Positions 1 to 12,689 are shown, numbered from the stretch's first letter. The stretch: 64,000 nucleotides of DNA from Odontomyia ornata (GCA_963969285.1 OZ017738.1:39745999-39809998), one strand, 5' to 3'. Made by a program: numbers and translations. The notes: generated from the letters alone by a model not told the origin.

Positions 1-1466
1 CGAAAGTACTCTGCGGGTGTTGGCGAAAGATAAAGGTTGAAAAGAGAAATAAATAATACCTGCATATGTACATAATGCTTTTTATCTTGTCAAAATCAGA
101 CTACATGTCGCATCTTTCAACCTTGCTTGCATGTACCTAGACAAATTGTTCTTTAGAAAAACCATAAGGAGCGCCAAGATAAATGGGAGTATCTTTTAAG
201 CCTCCATTGAATAATTTTGACAAGCTTCCGTTTGTTGTAAAAATTTCAAGTGCGTTGTAAAGTGTAGACTTTCTCATACATTATTGCGGATACTAGGTAA
301 AGCCGACATGTTCAAAAGATGAATTGATGGAAAAAGTTTGTCAAGCTGTTTACTCTGCATGAGAAACTTTCAATAAATTTAATATATTTTGTTTTTGTTT
401 GAAGTTAAGAGACTCTTTGAGCAAGGTTTTGTATTTCATCGAAATTAAATATTCGAAGAAAATCAATATGTGGAAATGGCTTTGCGCAATTACATTTGTA
501 ATATGTGAATTTATTCCTGGGAAATTTAGTGATATTTTAGTAGGAAATTCAAGGTGGCTGAATATGGTCTGAAATTCTTTTTTTACGAGTTTTTTTTTTT
601 TGATTCAGTATTATTTACATTTAGATTGCCATTTGGGCTATCAAGTTTGTGAGTACTTAAATGTTTTCAAACCTGTATATTTTTATTAATTTTCAAGGAT
701 TGAATCAATAAAGCGCATTGAATTCAAGCCAGCTGAAAATACCCACAATAAAACAATTGCACCCAAATAGTTCTCTCTAGCTTTGAGTGACGCAAAACTA
801 TATAGATTGCGCAATCTAAGACCAGAAGATGTTCTCTTATGTAACGATTCTCATCAAAAATCGATTATTTACTTCGCTATTTTGATTTCATTCAAAATAA
901 GTAGTTAATTATTTTGTATACGCAGGCCAGTTTTCCCTTTTCTTGAAATGCCGGCGGCCCTTGCTTTATGAATGAGCCGATGTGCTTCGACTACTTGGAT
1001 CATATACCTGTACAGTGTCTAAAGGAACTACTTTAAATAGGTGTAGGATGTCTTATACCCTATTTACATCTACATCAAATCTCAATATTTGGACAATATT
1101 TTCAAATCTACTTCGAAATCTTGTAGATTTGCCATATAAAATTCAAATCCAGAAGATTATGAAATCTAGTAGATTTGCCCAAAATCTACTTAAAATCTGA
1201 TCGCTACATATGGCATACGTCAAGTAATTTTTATTCAGATATTCAGCATATGTCAAACAGACAGCAAATGCAACTATCAAAGTTGCAGTCAAATGATATG
1301 ACACTGTAAAATATTATATGACACCAAAAAACCCAAAGTTGTAAATTTTACAGTACTTTCTCCTTACGCAATAACTTACTAGACTCCATCTCTTCGGTGG
1401 TGCTCTCCAACTTAAAGTAGTGGCTACTAATTGAATTTTTTTTTCGAAATAAAGGCATTATCTTTT
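1..1466. other. AT-rich DNA without recognised gene
   Basis: No open frame here resembles a protein I know; the longest are about 70-90 codons and have the composition of random AT-rich DNA. Between about 1065 and 1200 the motif AAATCTACT and its complement AGTAGATTT recur several times, giving a locally repetitive patch of unknown meaning. The segment ends at the TTAA that marks the left edge of the piggyBac element. Confidence 0.6.
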
Positions 1467-1510
1467 TTAACCCTAGAACGTTACACAGGGGTAGAAATGT
1501 ACCCCACGCC
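1467..1510 (+). repeat. piggyBac left target site and terminal inverted repeat
   Basis: TTAA at 1467-1470 is followed by about 40 bp that match the reverse complement of 8157-8196 with a few differences. This is the recognition end for a piggyBac transposase. Confidence 0.88.
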
Positions 1511-1660
1511 ATCTTAAGGGCTGTGTGGAAACGAGAATCCTGCATTCATCGACCGGAGACGCGAACCATAATTCAATTTAAAGATCATAAAGGGAGTAGG
1601 GAATGATGGCAAGAGTTGTTTACCTCTGGCCTTCGTGTGGGCAAGTTTCAGCGTTGCCAG

Positions 1661-1752
1661 ACGGTACGGTAATTGTGGGGGCGTACGGTAATTTAGACCA
1701 TTGTACGGTATACGGTAATGAGTCTGCCGTAATGGGGAAATGTACGGTAATT
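1661..1752 (+). repeat. hAT left subterminal repeats (TACGGTAAT)
   Basis: TACGGTAAT or close variants occur about five times just inside the left end, and again as TACGGTAAAC and TACAGTAAT near 5570-5590 at the right end. Short repeats inside hAT ends are typical transposase-binding sites, which is the likely role here. Confidence 0.65.
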
Positions 1753-2258
1753 TTGGGTAACTTTCAAAATATTTAAATTTTACATGCATTCAATTTGGTT
1801 AGTTACTCAACTTTCATGTTAGCAATATCGGCATCAGTACCAACGTTGGTTTTTTAAGCGACTGTAAACTGATCTTACTAAAATGTAAACAAATCCGTTG
1901 AAATCACACCAAAACGTCAATATCGCTGCAGCGAAATTGTCTAGTCGGCTGTGAAATACTTTGTTGAATTTGGAACTTTTAGTAGTGTTGTGTGCAAATA
2001 GTTTGAATACAGCTAAGCTTAGCCTTATCAGTTCACCCTTTTGATTCAGGTACTTTTCGTTTAGTGATAATTTTATTACTTTAAGTAAAGTGATTACAAT
2101 TATTTGTATTAGCTTCCCCTCACGTACATTTTTGCTCAGGCAAAGTGAGTGTTAATGAATACAACAGAAACAAACTTAGGCAAAATTAAAGTTGTTTCAT
2201 TAATTAACTAGGAGATAATTTAACGAGTTAAGTTTTTTTATAAAAATCTTTCTGCAAA

Positions 2259-4548
2259 ATGAGTAAAAACATCAAACCACTCTTTTCGAAACCCCCTTCC
2301 TCAAGTGAACGACACCTAAGTTTAGACCAGAACAGTGATTTAGATGTGGATTCAGATGATTCTCAGAGTGCAGGTAGTTCTAGCAAAAAAATATGTAGTC
2401 GTGACGTGACTCCTGAAAAAAAGAAAAATATCCGTGGTGAAAGCTCTAAAAACATGACACATGGGGCTCAGAGCTACCGAATAGAATGGGAAAAGGATGC
2501 AATATTTGCAGATTGGATTGCTCCCACAAAGGACAATAGATCTAAAGCAGAGTGTAGGTTTTCTAAGACAACAATGTTGGCAGAAGTAACAGTGTTAAAA
2601 AGACATGAATTAAGTCAAAAACATGTCAGATTAGTTGAAGGTGTAAGTTCTAGTACAAAGGTTTCTGTTGTTTGCAGTCTGGAAAAATTTGTTAACCCTA
2701 ACAGTATTGAGAAAGCTCACGAGAATAACATAAAGACAGCTGAATTAAAACTAGCAGCATTTTTGACAGAGCACAATATTTCTTTAACGTCTGCTGATCA
2801 TCTCGTTAAAGTTTTAAAATCCTCTTTTCCTGATTCGAAAATAGTCAAAGCTATATCATTAGGACGCACAAAAGCTACGAGCGTGGTGAAAAATGTGATA
2901 GGGCAATGTAGTTTCGAAGATATCAGTAAACACATGCAAACTCAAAAATTCAGTTTGGTGATTGATGAGTCCACCGACTTTTCAAGAACGAAATCTTTGT
3001 GCATTTGTGTAATATATTTTGATAATGCAGAAAAAAAAGTTGTGTCAAAGTTTTGGAAACTGATCGATGTGTACGATGGTTCAGATCCAGAGGTTGCCCG
3101 CAAAGGTGCTTGCGCTCAACGTATTTACGATTTATTAATTGAGAACTCAAATCATGCAAACATATCTTTGTGTAATATTGTTGGTTTTGTTAGTGATGGA
3201 TGCAACACAACGATGGGAGAGTTCAACTCCGTTCAGCAAAAATTAGCTGAAAAGATCCCTGGAATTATAATTCAAAAATGTATCTGCCACTCTATCCACC
3301 TTTGCGCCGGTGCTGCATGTCGTGCCTTACCAAGAAGCTGTGAAGACCTGGCTAGGAACATTTACGCCGTCTTCAAAAATTCAAATAAAAGGATCGCAGT
3401 TCTTAAAGAGTTTCAACAATTCTGCGAAGTCGGTCCACACAAAATACTTCGCCTTTCTCAAACAAGATGGCTGAGCCTACAGTCTGTAGTTGAACGAATT
3501 CTCGAACAATGGGATACCCTAAAGCTGTTTTTTTAGCAAGATTTGGGTTGAAGAAAGGTTAAACGCAGCTGAGCTTATTTTTGTATCACTTTAGGGTCCA
3601 TTTATGAAAATGTTTTATTTCTTTTTCAGCTGGGTGCTTCCAAAGTTTAATGACTTGAACAAACTTTTCCAAGGTGAAAAGGTTTTGATAACCTACATGC
3701 AATCGCGTATGGAACGAGATTATAAAGATCTATTGTGCTGCTATCTGAAACGAGATTATGTCATGAAAAGTGATTTGAATCAGCTAAATCCTGGAAATGA
3801 ATCTCAATTTTTATCTCCTTCAGCAATGTACTTGGGTGTAAATGTACTCAATGCACTGCAAGATAAAACTATTATGAACGAAAAGGAAAAAATTAATGAC
3901 TTCTTCGCAAGATGTAGATCGTTCCTAGTTATAGCGTGCCAAGAAATTAAAAAAAGGTACAACTTCAACGACCCTGTTTTTTCCAAGCTTCATATTCTAA
4001 ATCAAAAGTATGCCCAATCCAACGAAGCGACAAGATTAACATCCTTGTTGCCCCTAATGAGACTTTTGCCAAAGTGTTGTGACAGTAAGAACCATCAGAA
4101 AATAGATGACCAATGGCGGAAATTACCAGTTTCAATCCCAGAAGAAATGGAAGACTCAAGTCCGGATCTTTTTTGGGCAAAAATTTTGGAGATAAAAAAC
4201 CACAATGGGGACTACGAGTTTAAAGAGCTAGCTCAATTTGCCTTGGATGATTTGATCCTTCCATATTCATCAGCGCGTTGTGAAAGAGTATTTTCAAAAG
4301 TGAACCTGATGAAAACTAAATCCAGAAACAAGCTACAGACTCCTGTATTTAATGGTTTAATCCATACTGACCAACGAGTGAAGACTGAAGGATGCTTTAG
4401 TTTTGAACCGACATCTAATATGCTGAAATCGATGACAAGTTCAAATCTATATATTGAAGGCAAGAGCACGGGTTCTGATACGACCAGACAAGAGATCTTT
4501 GTTCCCGAAGATGATGTATTTATGGAGCTAAGTTTGGATAGTGATTAA
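2259..4548 (+). pseudogene. hAT transposase with frame breaks at 3530-3600
   Basis: This is a hAT-superfamily transposase in two frames: residues 1-425 (2259-3533) and a second block of about 314 codons (3604-4548). The first part has a Ser/Asp-rich N-terminus, a BED-like region around residues 75-120 where the second Cys of the usual C-x2-C pair is Ser (AECRFSK), the first catalytic Asp in LVIDESTDFS, the second acidic site in VGFVSDGCNTT, the CICHSIHLC insertion motif and RWLSLQSVVERI. A stop follows a run of eight T at 3526-3533. Between there and 3604 a third frame carries recognisable coding sequence, so two small shifts separate the halves. The C-terminal block ends with the dimerisation motif LPYSSARCERVFSKVN, which carries the last catalytic Glu. 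Motifs are intact apart from the frame breaks, suggesting modest age. Confidence 0.9.
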
Positions 4549-5320
4549 TCAATGACATAATCATTTAAACATTGCTCTCTCAATTACTTTCACATCATTC
4601 ATGTCTCAAAATCAAATGAATGCTGATAAGTACTGATCATCTATTCATGAAACTTTCGTTCAGATAATAACAACGTCAAATCGTTAATTCTTCGTTCGAT
4701 AAAAAAATGGTAAGGACTTTGACCTGATAAGTCTGAAATATTTTTCAAACTCAATTTATCCATTCAGGACTTCAAAAAATTATATCGGAACATGCAGAAA
4801 TTCTAAAACCTTTTAATACAAGAAACGAGCAGTATGGATGACTCAACACTTCAACAAAAACCGCACTAGGTTGTATGGTACTTCATTTGAGGAGTTTGCG
4901 TCATTTTGCTAGATAACTTAGTACTTCACCTATAAGACTACACATCCGTTTCATTCGAAATCAGATGTTTTCATTTTCCAAACCTTACCTTCTTGCCTGC
5001 GTAGTCGACAAGAATCAATCGCACTAGATACTCTCTTAATAGCAATGGAGAACTCTATTCTATAATTGGAAAAGGACACAGAGTTAACTAGAATAAATAA
5101 CCATAATCTTGTTAAGCAACCGATGACTAATAACCTCACAGTAGTAAAATCATGAAATGATGAATAGAAATATAAGTTTGAATTTCCATAGACAAAAGGC
5201 ATATGTTTTTGGATATAATAGGAATACGATGTGATCGGTCAATGCTTTCGATTTTTGGGTTTTTTAATGCATTAACGGGTAAGTTTTTTGAAATGTTCGA
5301 AATAATTTAAGTAAGTTTTT

Positions 5321-5462
<142 letters not shown>

Positions 5463-5650
5463 TTAAATAATTTTATTCAAAGCATTTATTTCGCATAATT
5501 ATTCATAGTACATTTTATGATGAATAAAATTAAATCTAAGCACTTATACCTTATAGGTCTGCACTTGTACGGTAAACGTACAGTAATTTTTGGCTAAACT
5601 CCCCACAATTCTTTCTTGAGAGTCTGGCAACGCTGGCAAGTTTGAAAAAG

Positions 5651-5687
5651 CGCGTGGGATACATTTGTTACCCAGTACAACGTTCCA
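5651..5687 (-). repeat. Internal copy of piggyBac end, right-end orientation
   Basis: This 37-bp stretch, starting CGCGTGGGAT and ending CGTTCCA, resembles the right terminal repeat at 8157-8196 and has the same orientation. It lies upstream of the transposase, close to the left end once the hAT is removed. It may be an internal inverted repeat, known in some piggyBac elements, or the right end of an older short derivative. Confidence 0.6.
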
Positions 5688-5934
5688 GTTAGTGCTTCGT
5701 ACTTGCAGTGAAATTGTGATTCTTGGAAATACCTGTTCAATTAGCAACTACTTTACTACGTAAGTAACAATTAGTGTTATGTTATGTTTTAATTATGTAT
5801 GCAACAAATTTAATAATTTTCGAGTAAAACAATTTTTTTTCATGTACGGTGATTTTCTTTTTTGTATTTCTAATTTTTTTCTCATTTTTGGTGATTTTTG
5901 TTAGTTTATTTCCTATTTCTCAATTTTTCGAAAA

Positions 5935-7689
5935 ATGGCTGGCAAGTACAATTTGCGCTCAGCAAATGCTGTAACAGCAGCGTTGCATGTCACCAATGAA
6001 CCCGACCCTGAGGATGACACGTCGGAAACGGAGAACTTATTGATTGTCGAAAGTGACACCGAAACGGAGCAAAGTGAAAATGCAGAGACGAGTGAATCGG
6101 AGGTGTTTTAATTTTCAAAACATAACGGTGGCGGAGTTCAACCACACACGCAGTCTCTTTGTCTACCCTGAGCGCTTAGAGGCGACGTGCGATAAGGATG
6201 GACAAACGTTCTGTTGCCGCTGAAACACAATATAATACGCCTTATTATATTTTCTTTTTTTGTACTATCTATTTCATATTTGTAAATGTACGTTCTGAAT
6301 ATTCACTGATTTTCTTTTTCGCTGTTTTTCAATAGTTTTATTTCCTTTGCAGAGCGACGAAATAGAAGCTCCTGCGAGGAAGCGGCCACGGGCGAGAAGT
6401 TCTTCGAGTTCAAGTAGCAGAGGCCGAAGGAAGAGCATTATCAAAGGCAAAAACGGTCACCACTGGCTTTCGACTGCACGTGAAAGGACGATGAATAGGA
6501 ATAACCAAATCACGTCTTTTTTCCCCAGCCCTATTGGTGCAGCACAAAATGCACAATCGCCCTTCGAACCTTGGTCGCTGCTTTTCACTGATGAAATTTT
6601 GCATATAATTGTTGCCCATACCAACGAAGCGATCGCATCTTATTGCGGAAACAACGAGGTCAACCAACGAAACTTCCACAAAGAGATGGTCATCGGTGAG
6701 TTGAAGGAATATATCGGTTTACTGTATATGTCGGGATTGCAGAAAAACAACGGCACCAACCTTGAAGATTTGTGGAGCGTGGAATTCGGCAATACTTTAT
6801 ACAAAGGCACAATGCCATTGGTTCGTTTTAATTTTCTGTATAAATGCCTGCGATTTGATGACAAAAAAAAGCGCGAGGTTCGCCGGGAAAATGACAAGTT
6901 CGCCCCGATTCGGGAAATTTGGAAAGTTTTTGTCGCGTTGCACCGCATCCGACGTCATATTGTGCAATCGACGAGCAGCTGCTGTCATTTAGAGGCCGAT
7001 GCCCTTTCAAAGTGTACCACGGTGATAAACCCGACAAGTACGGCATTAAAATCGTAATGATGAATGACTCTCGCACTATTTATATGTACACGGCCATTCC
7101 CTACGTCGGAAAAGTTGTAACGGAAAACGGTGAAAAAGCCCCGTCGTATTATGCTCGAAAGTTGTCTACTCCGATTCACGGAACTGCTCGAAATATAACA
7201 TGCGAAAATTGGTTTTCGTTTATACCAATTTCCGATAAGATGCTTGCTGACCATAACATTACAATGATTGAGACACTTTGCAAAAACAAGGTCGAAATTC
7301 CACTCCACTTTAGAAGAGGGGGGGCACCTTTGACCTGTAAATACGCGTTTGATGCCACGAAAACGATGCTAGTGTACACACAAAAACATAAGGTTGTACT
7401 TATGCTCTCCACTTTCCAAAAAACCGAGATTTTCGATAAGGACATCCAGAAGCCAGAGATTATTTCATATTATAATTCTACAACAGGTAGCACTGAAACA
7501 TTCGATCAAATGTGCCATGAGTATATGACGACGCGAAGGTGGACAGCTCGCGTATTCTTCGGCATGCTTGATCAATCCGCAATAAATGCTGCGATACTGC
7601 ACAATTTCAATGCTGCGCACGAAACTTTCACCAGACGAGATTTCCTCAAATCTCTCATTTGCAAACTCGAATGTATGTATGATGCATGA
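5935..7689 (+). pseudogene. piggyBac transposase, spliced, one frameshift
   Basis: This is a DDD-type cut-and-paste transposase (DDE_Tnp_1_7 family). Exon 1 (5935-6102, 56 codons, starting MAGKYNLRSANA and acidic) is followed by a phase-0 GT-AG intron and exon 2 from 6353. Exon 2 starts with an acidic, then Arg/Ser-rich segment, followed by the catalytic core. A frameshift between about 6920 and 6975 moves the frame; the downstream part begins near the first catalytic Asp in AIDEQLLSFRG. The second catalytic position reads CENWF and the third STETFDQMC, so both show Glu where the family normally has Asp; the following Asp of the third motif is kept. The stop comes shortly after LKSLICKLECMYDA, and I see no Cys-rich C-terminal finger of the kind in T. 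ni piggyBac. Family assignment is firm; activity is unlikely because of the frameshift. Confidence 0.88.
6103..6352 (+). other. Intron in piggyBac transposase
   Basis: The exon 1 frame would stop a few codons after 6102. A GT at 6103-6104 and an AG at 6351-6352 after a pyrimidine-rich tract (TTTTATTTCCTTTGC) bound a 250-bp phase-0 intron that restores the frame to SDEIEAPARK. Splicing is inferred from sequence only. Confidence 0.65.
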
Positions 7690-8156
7690 TTGATACATTT
7701 TTTTCTCAAACTTTCACATGAATTTACATTATCTACCAATAATCACTCGATTCTAATATATAACTTACGATAAATAAATTTTGAATTTCAATTTCCGCCT
7801 CTTTTTCTGATATTCTCCAAAATCCGATTTTTCAACTTTCATTCTTCCAAATTATTGCACTTTTTCAACAAATCAAAATTCCATTTTGTACCGTTTCTAA
7901 ATAATTTATTAAACTTGCAGAAACATTTAATTTTTTTGAAATTGATTCGAAATTCGCAAAGTTGCAGTAACTTTTGTGAAAAAAGTCAAAATCGCATTTT
8001 TTCACTTTTTTTCGTTCAAGTTAATTTTTGTATGTTTTTTCCAATAAATTCTGCAATTTTACTTAAACAGCCGTATTTGTAATTAAACAGCGAAGAAAAT
8101 GATGTAGAACAACATTTCCCCAATTTTCATTTTTACCTGCGAAAATTGCAGTCTAA

Positions 8157-8228
8157 CGCGTGGGGTACGTTTGTACCCCAGTGTAACGTTCTAGGGTAAG
8201 AAAAGTAAGTGTAACGTTCTAGGGTTAA
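8157..8228 (-). repeat. piggyBac right terminal repeat, terminus duplicated
   Basis: A 40-bp terminal repeat ends at 8196 but is not followed by TTAA. After 12 bp the outermost 16 bp (GTGTAACGTTCTAGGG) occur again at 8209-8224, and that second copy is followed by TTAA (8225-8228). The right terminus is therefore present twice, and the outer one is the end bounded by the target site. Confidence 0.8.
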
Positions 8229-8545
8229 GTGCTTCCGCTTTTGACGATGGTAATATTTAAGCATCAACAACGCATTACAACAATTGAGAAGCAGCATTGG
8301 CAACTGCATAAGTGCATTTTCCGGTAGCCGCAATGAACTCATGGCAATATTAGCAAACATAAATTTATTTGTACTATTAATATTTATATGGTTTTTGTAA
8401 AAATAAACGTAAATTAAACTGTCAAAAGTGACATTTCCACCTTTTTACGATGACAAGTAAGATCTGTTAGCTATATGAAACGCGTTCAAATCCCCTCAAT
8501 GAAATCTTGTGATTTTGAGTAGATGGAAACAAGGTATTAAGCAGG
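8229..8545. other. Short unassigned spacer
   Basis: About 300 bp between the piggyBac right TTAA and the mariner target site. No gene or repeat recognised. Confidence 0.5.
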
Positions 8546-8547
8546 TA

Positions 8548-9799
8548 CGAGGGCGATCCCAAAAGTACCCAACCCGACAAAGAAAACAGTAAAAAATTGC
8601 GAAAATGATTTTTATTTTTCAACATATTCTCCTTTCAGCTCGATATAATTTTCCCAACGATGTTCAATAGCTTCGATACCCGCTTTCTAGTAGGAACCGT
8701 CAACTTCCTCAAAATAGCTACCTCTTCATTGTTGGCAAATCTTTTACCGCCGAGCCATTTTTTCAAATTCGGAAAAAGAAAACAATACGAGGGAGCCAGA
8801 ACTGGCGAATAGGGTGCGTGAGGAAGCAATTCGAACTTCAAAACATTGATTTTAGCCATCGCAATGGCGCATGTGTGGACTGGTGCGTTGTCGTGATGAA
8901 ACAACACTTTCTTTTTCGTCATATGAGGCCGTTTTTTCTTGATTTCATCATTCAAACGCTGCAATAAGACTGCATAATATTCGCCTTTGATTATTTTTCC
9001 TTTTCAGAGATAATCAATAAATATTATTCCACGCGCATTCCAAAAAACGGATGCCATGACCTTGCCAGCTGACTGAACTGTCTTTGCTGTTTTTGGAGCC
9101 GGTTCTCCCTTTTCAGTCCATTGCTTTGACTGCTCCTTGGTCTCAGGTGTAAAATGGTGGACTCTTGTTTTGTCCATGGTTATGAATCAACGCAAAAATT
9201 CGGCTTTATTGCTGCGGAATAACCTCACGTTGCTGTTTGTGCTTCATTCTGAGCAAACGCGGCACTCACGTTGCGCAAAGCTTTCTCATGTCCAAATTTT
9301 CGGTCAAAATGCAATGCATAACACTTTTTGAAATGCCTGCCATGTCTGCTATCTCGCGCACTTTTGGTCGACGGTCATCCAATACCATTTTGTGGATTTT
9401 CTTCACATTTTCGGACGTAGTGACCTCACTTGGTCGACCAATGCGGTGTTCATCTTGGCAGCTCGTACGAACTCGCTTAAACTCAGCTCCCCAATATTTA
9501 ACCGCTGAAAACGAAGGAGCAGACTTCCCCAGAGTAGAACCCAACTCGGCTTTGATATCGGTTGGACTTAGACCTTTCAAATGAAAGTATTGTATCACAT
9601 AACGATGCCCGATTTTTTCCATATTTACAAATTCACTGAGACCGTTCACTTTAGATGACTGTAAAAAATAATAATAAACGCACCGTTATGAATTTTTCAC
9701 ATTAAGTTCTTGAAAGGTGGTATTGTCAATCGCAGTAATTGTTTTTTTAAGGCTACCTGTATTCATAAGTCAGGTCCGGTACTTTTGGGACTACCCTGA
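8548..9799 (-). mobile_element. mariner element, full length, flanked by TA
   Basis: Left end CGAGGGCGATCCCAAAAGTAC and right end, read inward, TCAGGGTAGTCCCAAAAGTAC form imperfect inverted repeats. TA lies directly outside both ends (8546-8547 and 9800-9801). The 1252-bp length is normal for mariner. It carries one decayed transposase gene on the minus strand. Confidence 0.88.
8635..9649 (-). pseudogene. mariner transposase, frameshifted, catalytic Asp lost
   Basis: The N-terminal block (9649-9266) carries the helix-turn-helix DNA-binding region of mariner transposases (VIQYFHLKGLSPTDIKAEL, then RPKVREIADMAGISKSVMH). The middle (about 9260-8970) is still readable in other frames, including the first catalytic motif (TMDKTRVHHF) and VMASVFWNARGIIFIDYL. 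The C-terminal block (8964-8635) has the second Asp in HHDNAPVH. The third catalytic site, 34 residues later, reads SPVLAPSYCF instead of the usual SPDLAPSD, so the essential Asp is Tyr. With the frame breaks this copy cannot make an active enzyme. Confidence 0.88.
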
Positions 9800-9801
9800 T
9801 A

Positions 9802-12049
9802 GAAGACCGTTCAGTTTTTATACGTATTAGTTTCAAATCAGAGCCTTAACGCAAACTCATGCTTGGTATCAAACAAATTTGCAGACGCGCTAACCCTTTA
9901 ACACAAAGGTTGTGTGGTAGTCCCCAGCAGTAGAACGGGACACACAAGATTAACCTTGATTCCGAAGCTGTTTCGACACGTGTGCGAACGAACCGATAAG
10001 CTATTCAATGGCATCTGATGAGCGACTTCGATGACGAAATCTCAATATAACTTTTGATGCATTTCTCCTTTAAAAACATAAATTAATAAAAGTTTTTTCC
10101 ATCTTCGCATAGAAAACCACTTGGTTTGAATTCATCTGATCCGAGTTCATTTTCGAAGCAAATCAATAATCAAATCGTATGATTGATTCTTCCACACACG
10201 CATAGAAAAATAAATTTCAAGATTAGCACAATAAATACATAGGTTCTTATTTCTGTTTTCCCATTTGATGAAAGCCTGAATAAATATCAATAATTGGAGA
10301 TCAATTATCAGTCCGCTAATTGAATCAAGGACTCTTCAGTTACCCTGGCAGATAGTTGAGTTAGTAATTTAGCTTCATCTGTGCACGTATCGCCCACAAT
10401 CATTTCGATATTCGTTATGTGCATAAAAGCGCTCACTCCAATTTCATTCGTTTATAACGAAATTTCAATATCATCATCCTCATCATCATACTCGTCCTCA
10501 CCATTGCTACACATATCATCAAAACGCTATTTGGCAAAATGAAATATTTGCGCAAACCTTGAATCAATAAAACCACGTCTATTTAGAAGGATTAAACTCG
10601 TTGACTCATATACGATTGAAATCATGTGTGCTGGTGAACTAGTGAGCCCATCCATTATATTAACGATGAGAGGATGGGATATGTTCGAAAAAGAATATTT
10701 AAATTTGCACTCCCTCTCAATATTCGCAGGGACAAATCGTATCGGAAAACTTACTCTTTCCAACTGCAAGTATCACTGGAATCCAACTGAATGTGCAAGG
10801 ACCCGCTCCTGAGTATCAAAATCCCAGCATTGAAATACTCCATCAGATTAATTATTGCTCCCCAGGGGATACTGATGCAAATTAAGGCAACAGAAAGTTA
10901 TTAAACATGAATATCATCTCATCCCTGCTCCCGTTTGGATGTTATTAATAATTTTAAATGAGATTATCTGTAATAGGAGCCAAGAAAGCCGAGAAGCTCG
11001 CGAAATAACTTGGGAAGATATTTTAATGGTAATGATTGTGTTCATGCCTATTTAGATTCTATCTCAGGATGTAAATACTGTGAAGATTTCTTCACGTGTT
11101 GCCGTTTTTGCTTGGAAGCTTATGAAGATTTTTCAAAAATGCTACCCTTTTCGTTATTGGCGAACTTAGAAATTTTTTTTCATTGCTCTTCACTCAAAAT
11201 TGAGTTTTCAAATGCAAAATAGCGAGGATTTATAAACTGATGGAGAAAAAGTGGGAAGAATTGAACACTTTCTCAACACCATCAACCCTTTCATCTAGAA
11301 TGAATATCATCTCAAGTTCAATCATTAAAAATCCAGTTAAGTCATTCGAAATTGTCGATCGATTATCGAGAGCTCTTGCTCACGTTCATTTCCGGATGCC
11401 TAGATGAGAAGTTTAAATGGTTTTTAGCCCATTAAACAGCACAAAGTATGAACCCGAGGCATATCCTTGCTCCATTCTCGTGGCAAACGAACAACCGGGC
11501 GTGCCAAATGCGAGCCTTCTCTAACCTCTGATTGTAGTCTAAACGGTTCAAGGTAGTAATTTACATTTAATTGAACTCATTATCATTACCGAGTGCTCAC
11601 TGATAGTATTACTTTAGAATTGTTTCTAGACGTTCTCAGGCTTTCGTTTCACTTGACTCCATTTTTATCACGTTCTCAGGATAAATGGATTGCGCAGGAA
11701 AGTGCTCGCCACTCTCTTTCCCCACGATGAAGAATATTATATTTCGTTAATTTCTTATTAAGATTGAGAATACTTTGAGACGTGACTCGAAGGCGGAAGG
11801 AAGGAAGTTCGTGACCTGTCCTCACGTGGGTGTTAAGGAGCTACAGATGTACCGTTGGGATAAGAAAATTTAATTGAATTTCTTTTTTCCTCGATGGGAA
11901 TAATGAAGTTATATCGAACTTTATTATAAGTTAAGTTGTTGTCTGGTTTATGGTTAATAGAGAGTAAAGTATTTTGAAATATTGATTTAGTTTAGAATGG
12001 AAATCTTTGGCTTTTTTTGTTTCATAATATCGCGTGTCAATAATTTTAA
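9802..12049. other. 2.2 kb without recognised gene
   Basis: Only short open frames of up to 80 codons with no recognisable motifs. A small CATCATCCTCATCATCAT-type tract lies near 10471-10490. I see nothing else to annotate. Confidence 0.5.
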
Positions 12050-12560
12050 TGTTCCGGGAAAGTGAAAACGCAATGTCTTTTAATTTAAGTTAAAAGAGTT
12101 TATTTAATTACAAAAGTGCACAATAATCGATTTAACACTTTCACTTATTAAAAATGTAACACTTGTCCATAAATTTCTTATCGCAATTGTCTTCTAAATC
12201 ACTTCACTATTACGAAAATCACTTTCCTACTACTCGAATAATATCGCTTCCCACACACAATCGCAGTTCTTATCGCGGTCGAATGAATGATCATCCCCCC
12301 ATTCATCCAGCTCGCCTTTATATAGGGTCTCTACCTATTCACCCATTTCTCGTACATTGGCGAATGTTCTACCGAGAGGTACCTGGTAGATTCGAGCAAA
12401 TTAATGAATGGAGTGACGTCACTTGCAGATGTTGATCATGCTTGTTGGGTTCTCGTGGGTTCGAGTAAATTCATTTGTTGACGTTCTTAATGATGATGAA
12501 AACAATTGCGACAGTAGCTCGCAGAATTATTTTTACATGTAATTATTTGTACATGTAACA
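12050..12560 (-). mobile_element. Solo LTR-like element, copy A
   Basis: Read on the minus strand, this 511-bp segment starts TGTTACATGTAC (at 12560) and ends CCGGAACA (at 12050), the TG...CA ends expected of an LTR. It contains a promoter-like CTATATAAAGGCGAGCT (plus-strand complement near 12306-12322). The same sequence, in opposite orientation, makes up 15352 to about 16125. No gag or pol is next to either copy. The short 90-codon plus frame inside it is antisense and not a gene. Confidence 0.62.
12306..12322 (-). promoter_or_regulatory. TATA-box region of LTR copy A
   Basis: The minus strand reads CTATATAAAGGCGAGCT. The same core sits at matching position in copy B (about 15959-15976), so it is conserved between copies and fits an LTR core promoter. 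Confidence 0.5.
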
Positions 12561-12689
12561 ATAAATTTATGTGAACAACAAAAAAATTTGCCGAAAGCTC
12601 TAATTTGAAAAAGGGTTTTGTCCAAACATACAGCTTGTCTCAGAAATTAACGTGAAGCCGATAACAGGTGAAAAACCAAGTCGTGACAA

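Noticed and set aside
12450..12475. GGGTTCGAGTAAATTC resembling a tRNA B box
   Set aside because: No matching A box, anticodon arm or acceptor stem around it; it lies inside the LTR-like copy A.
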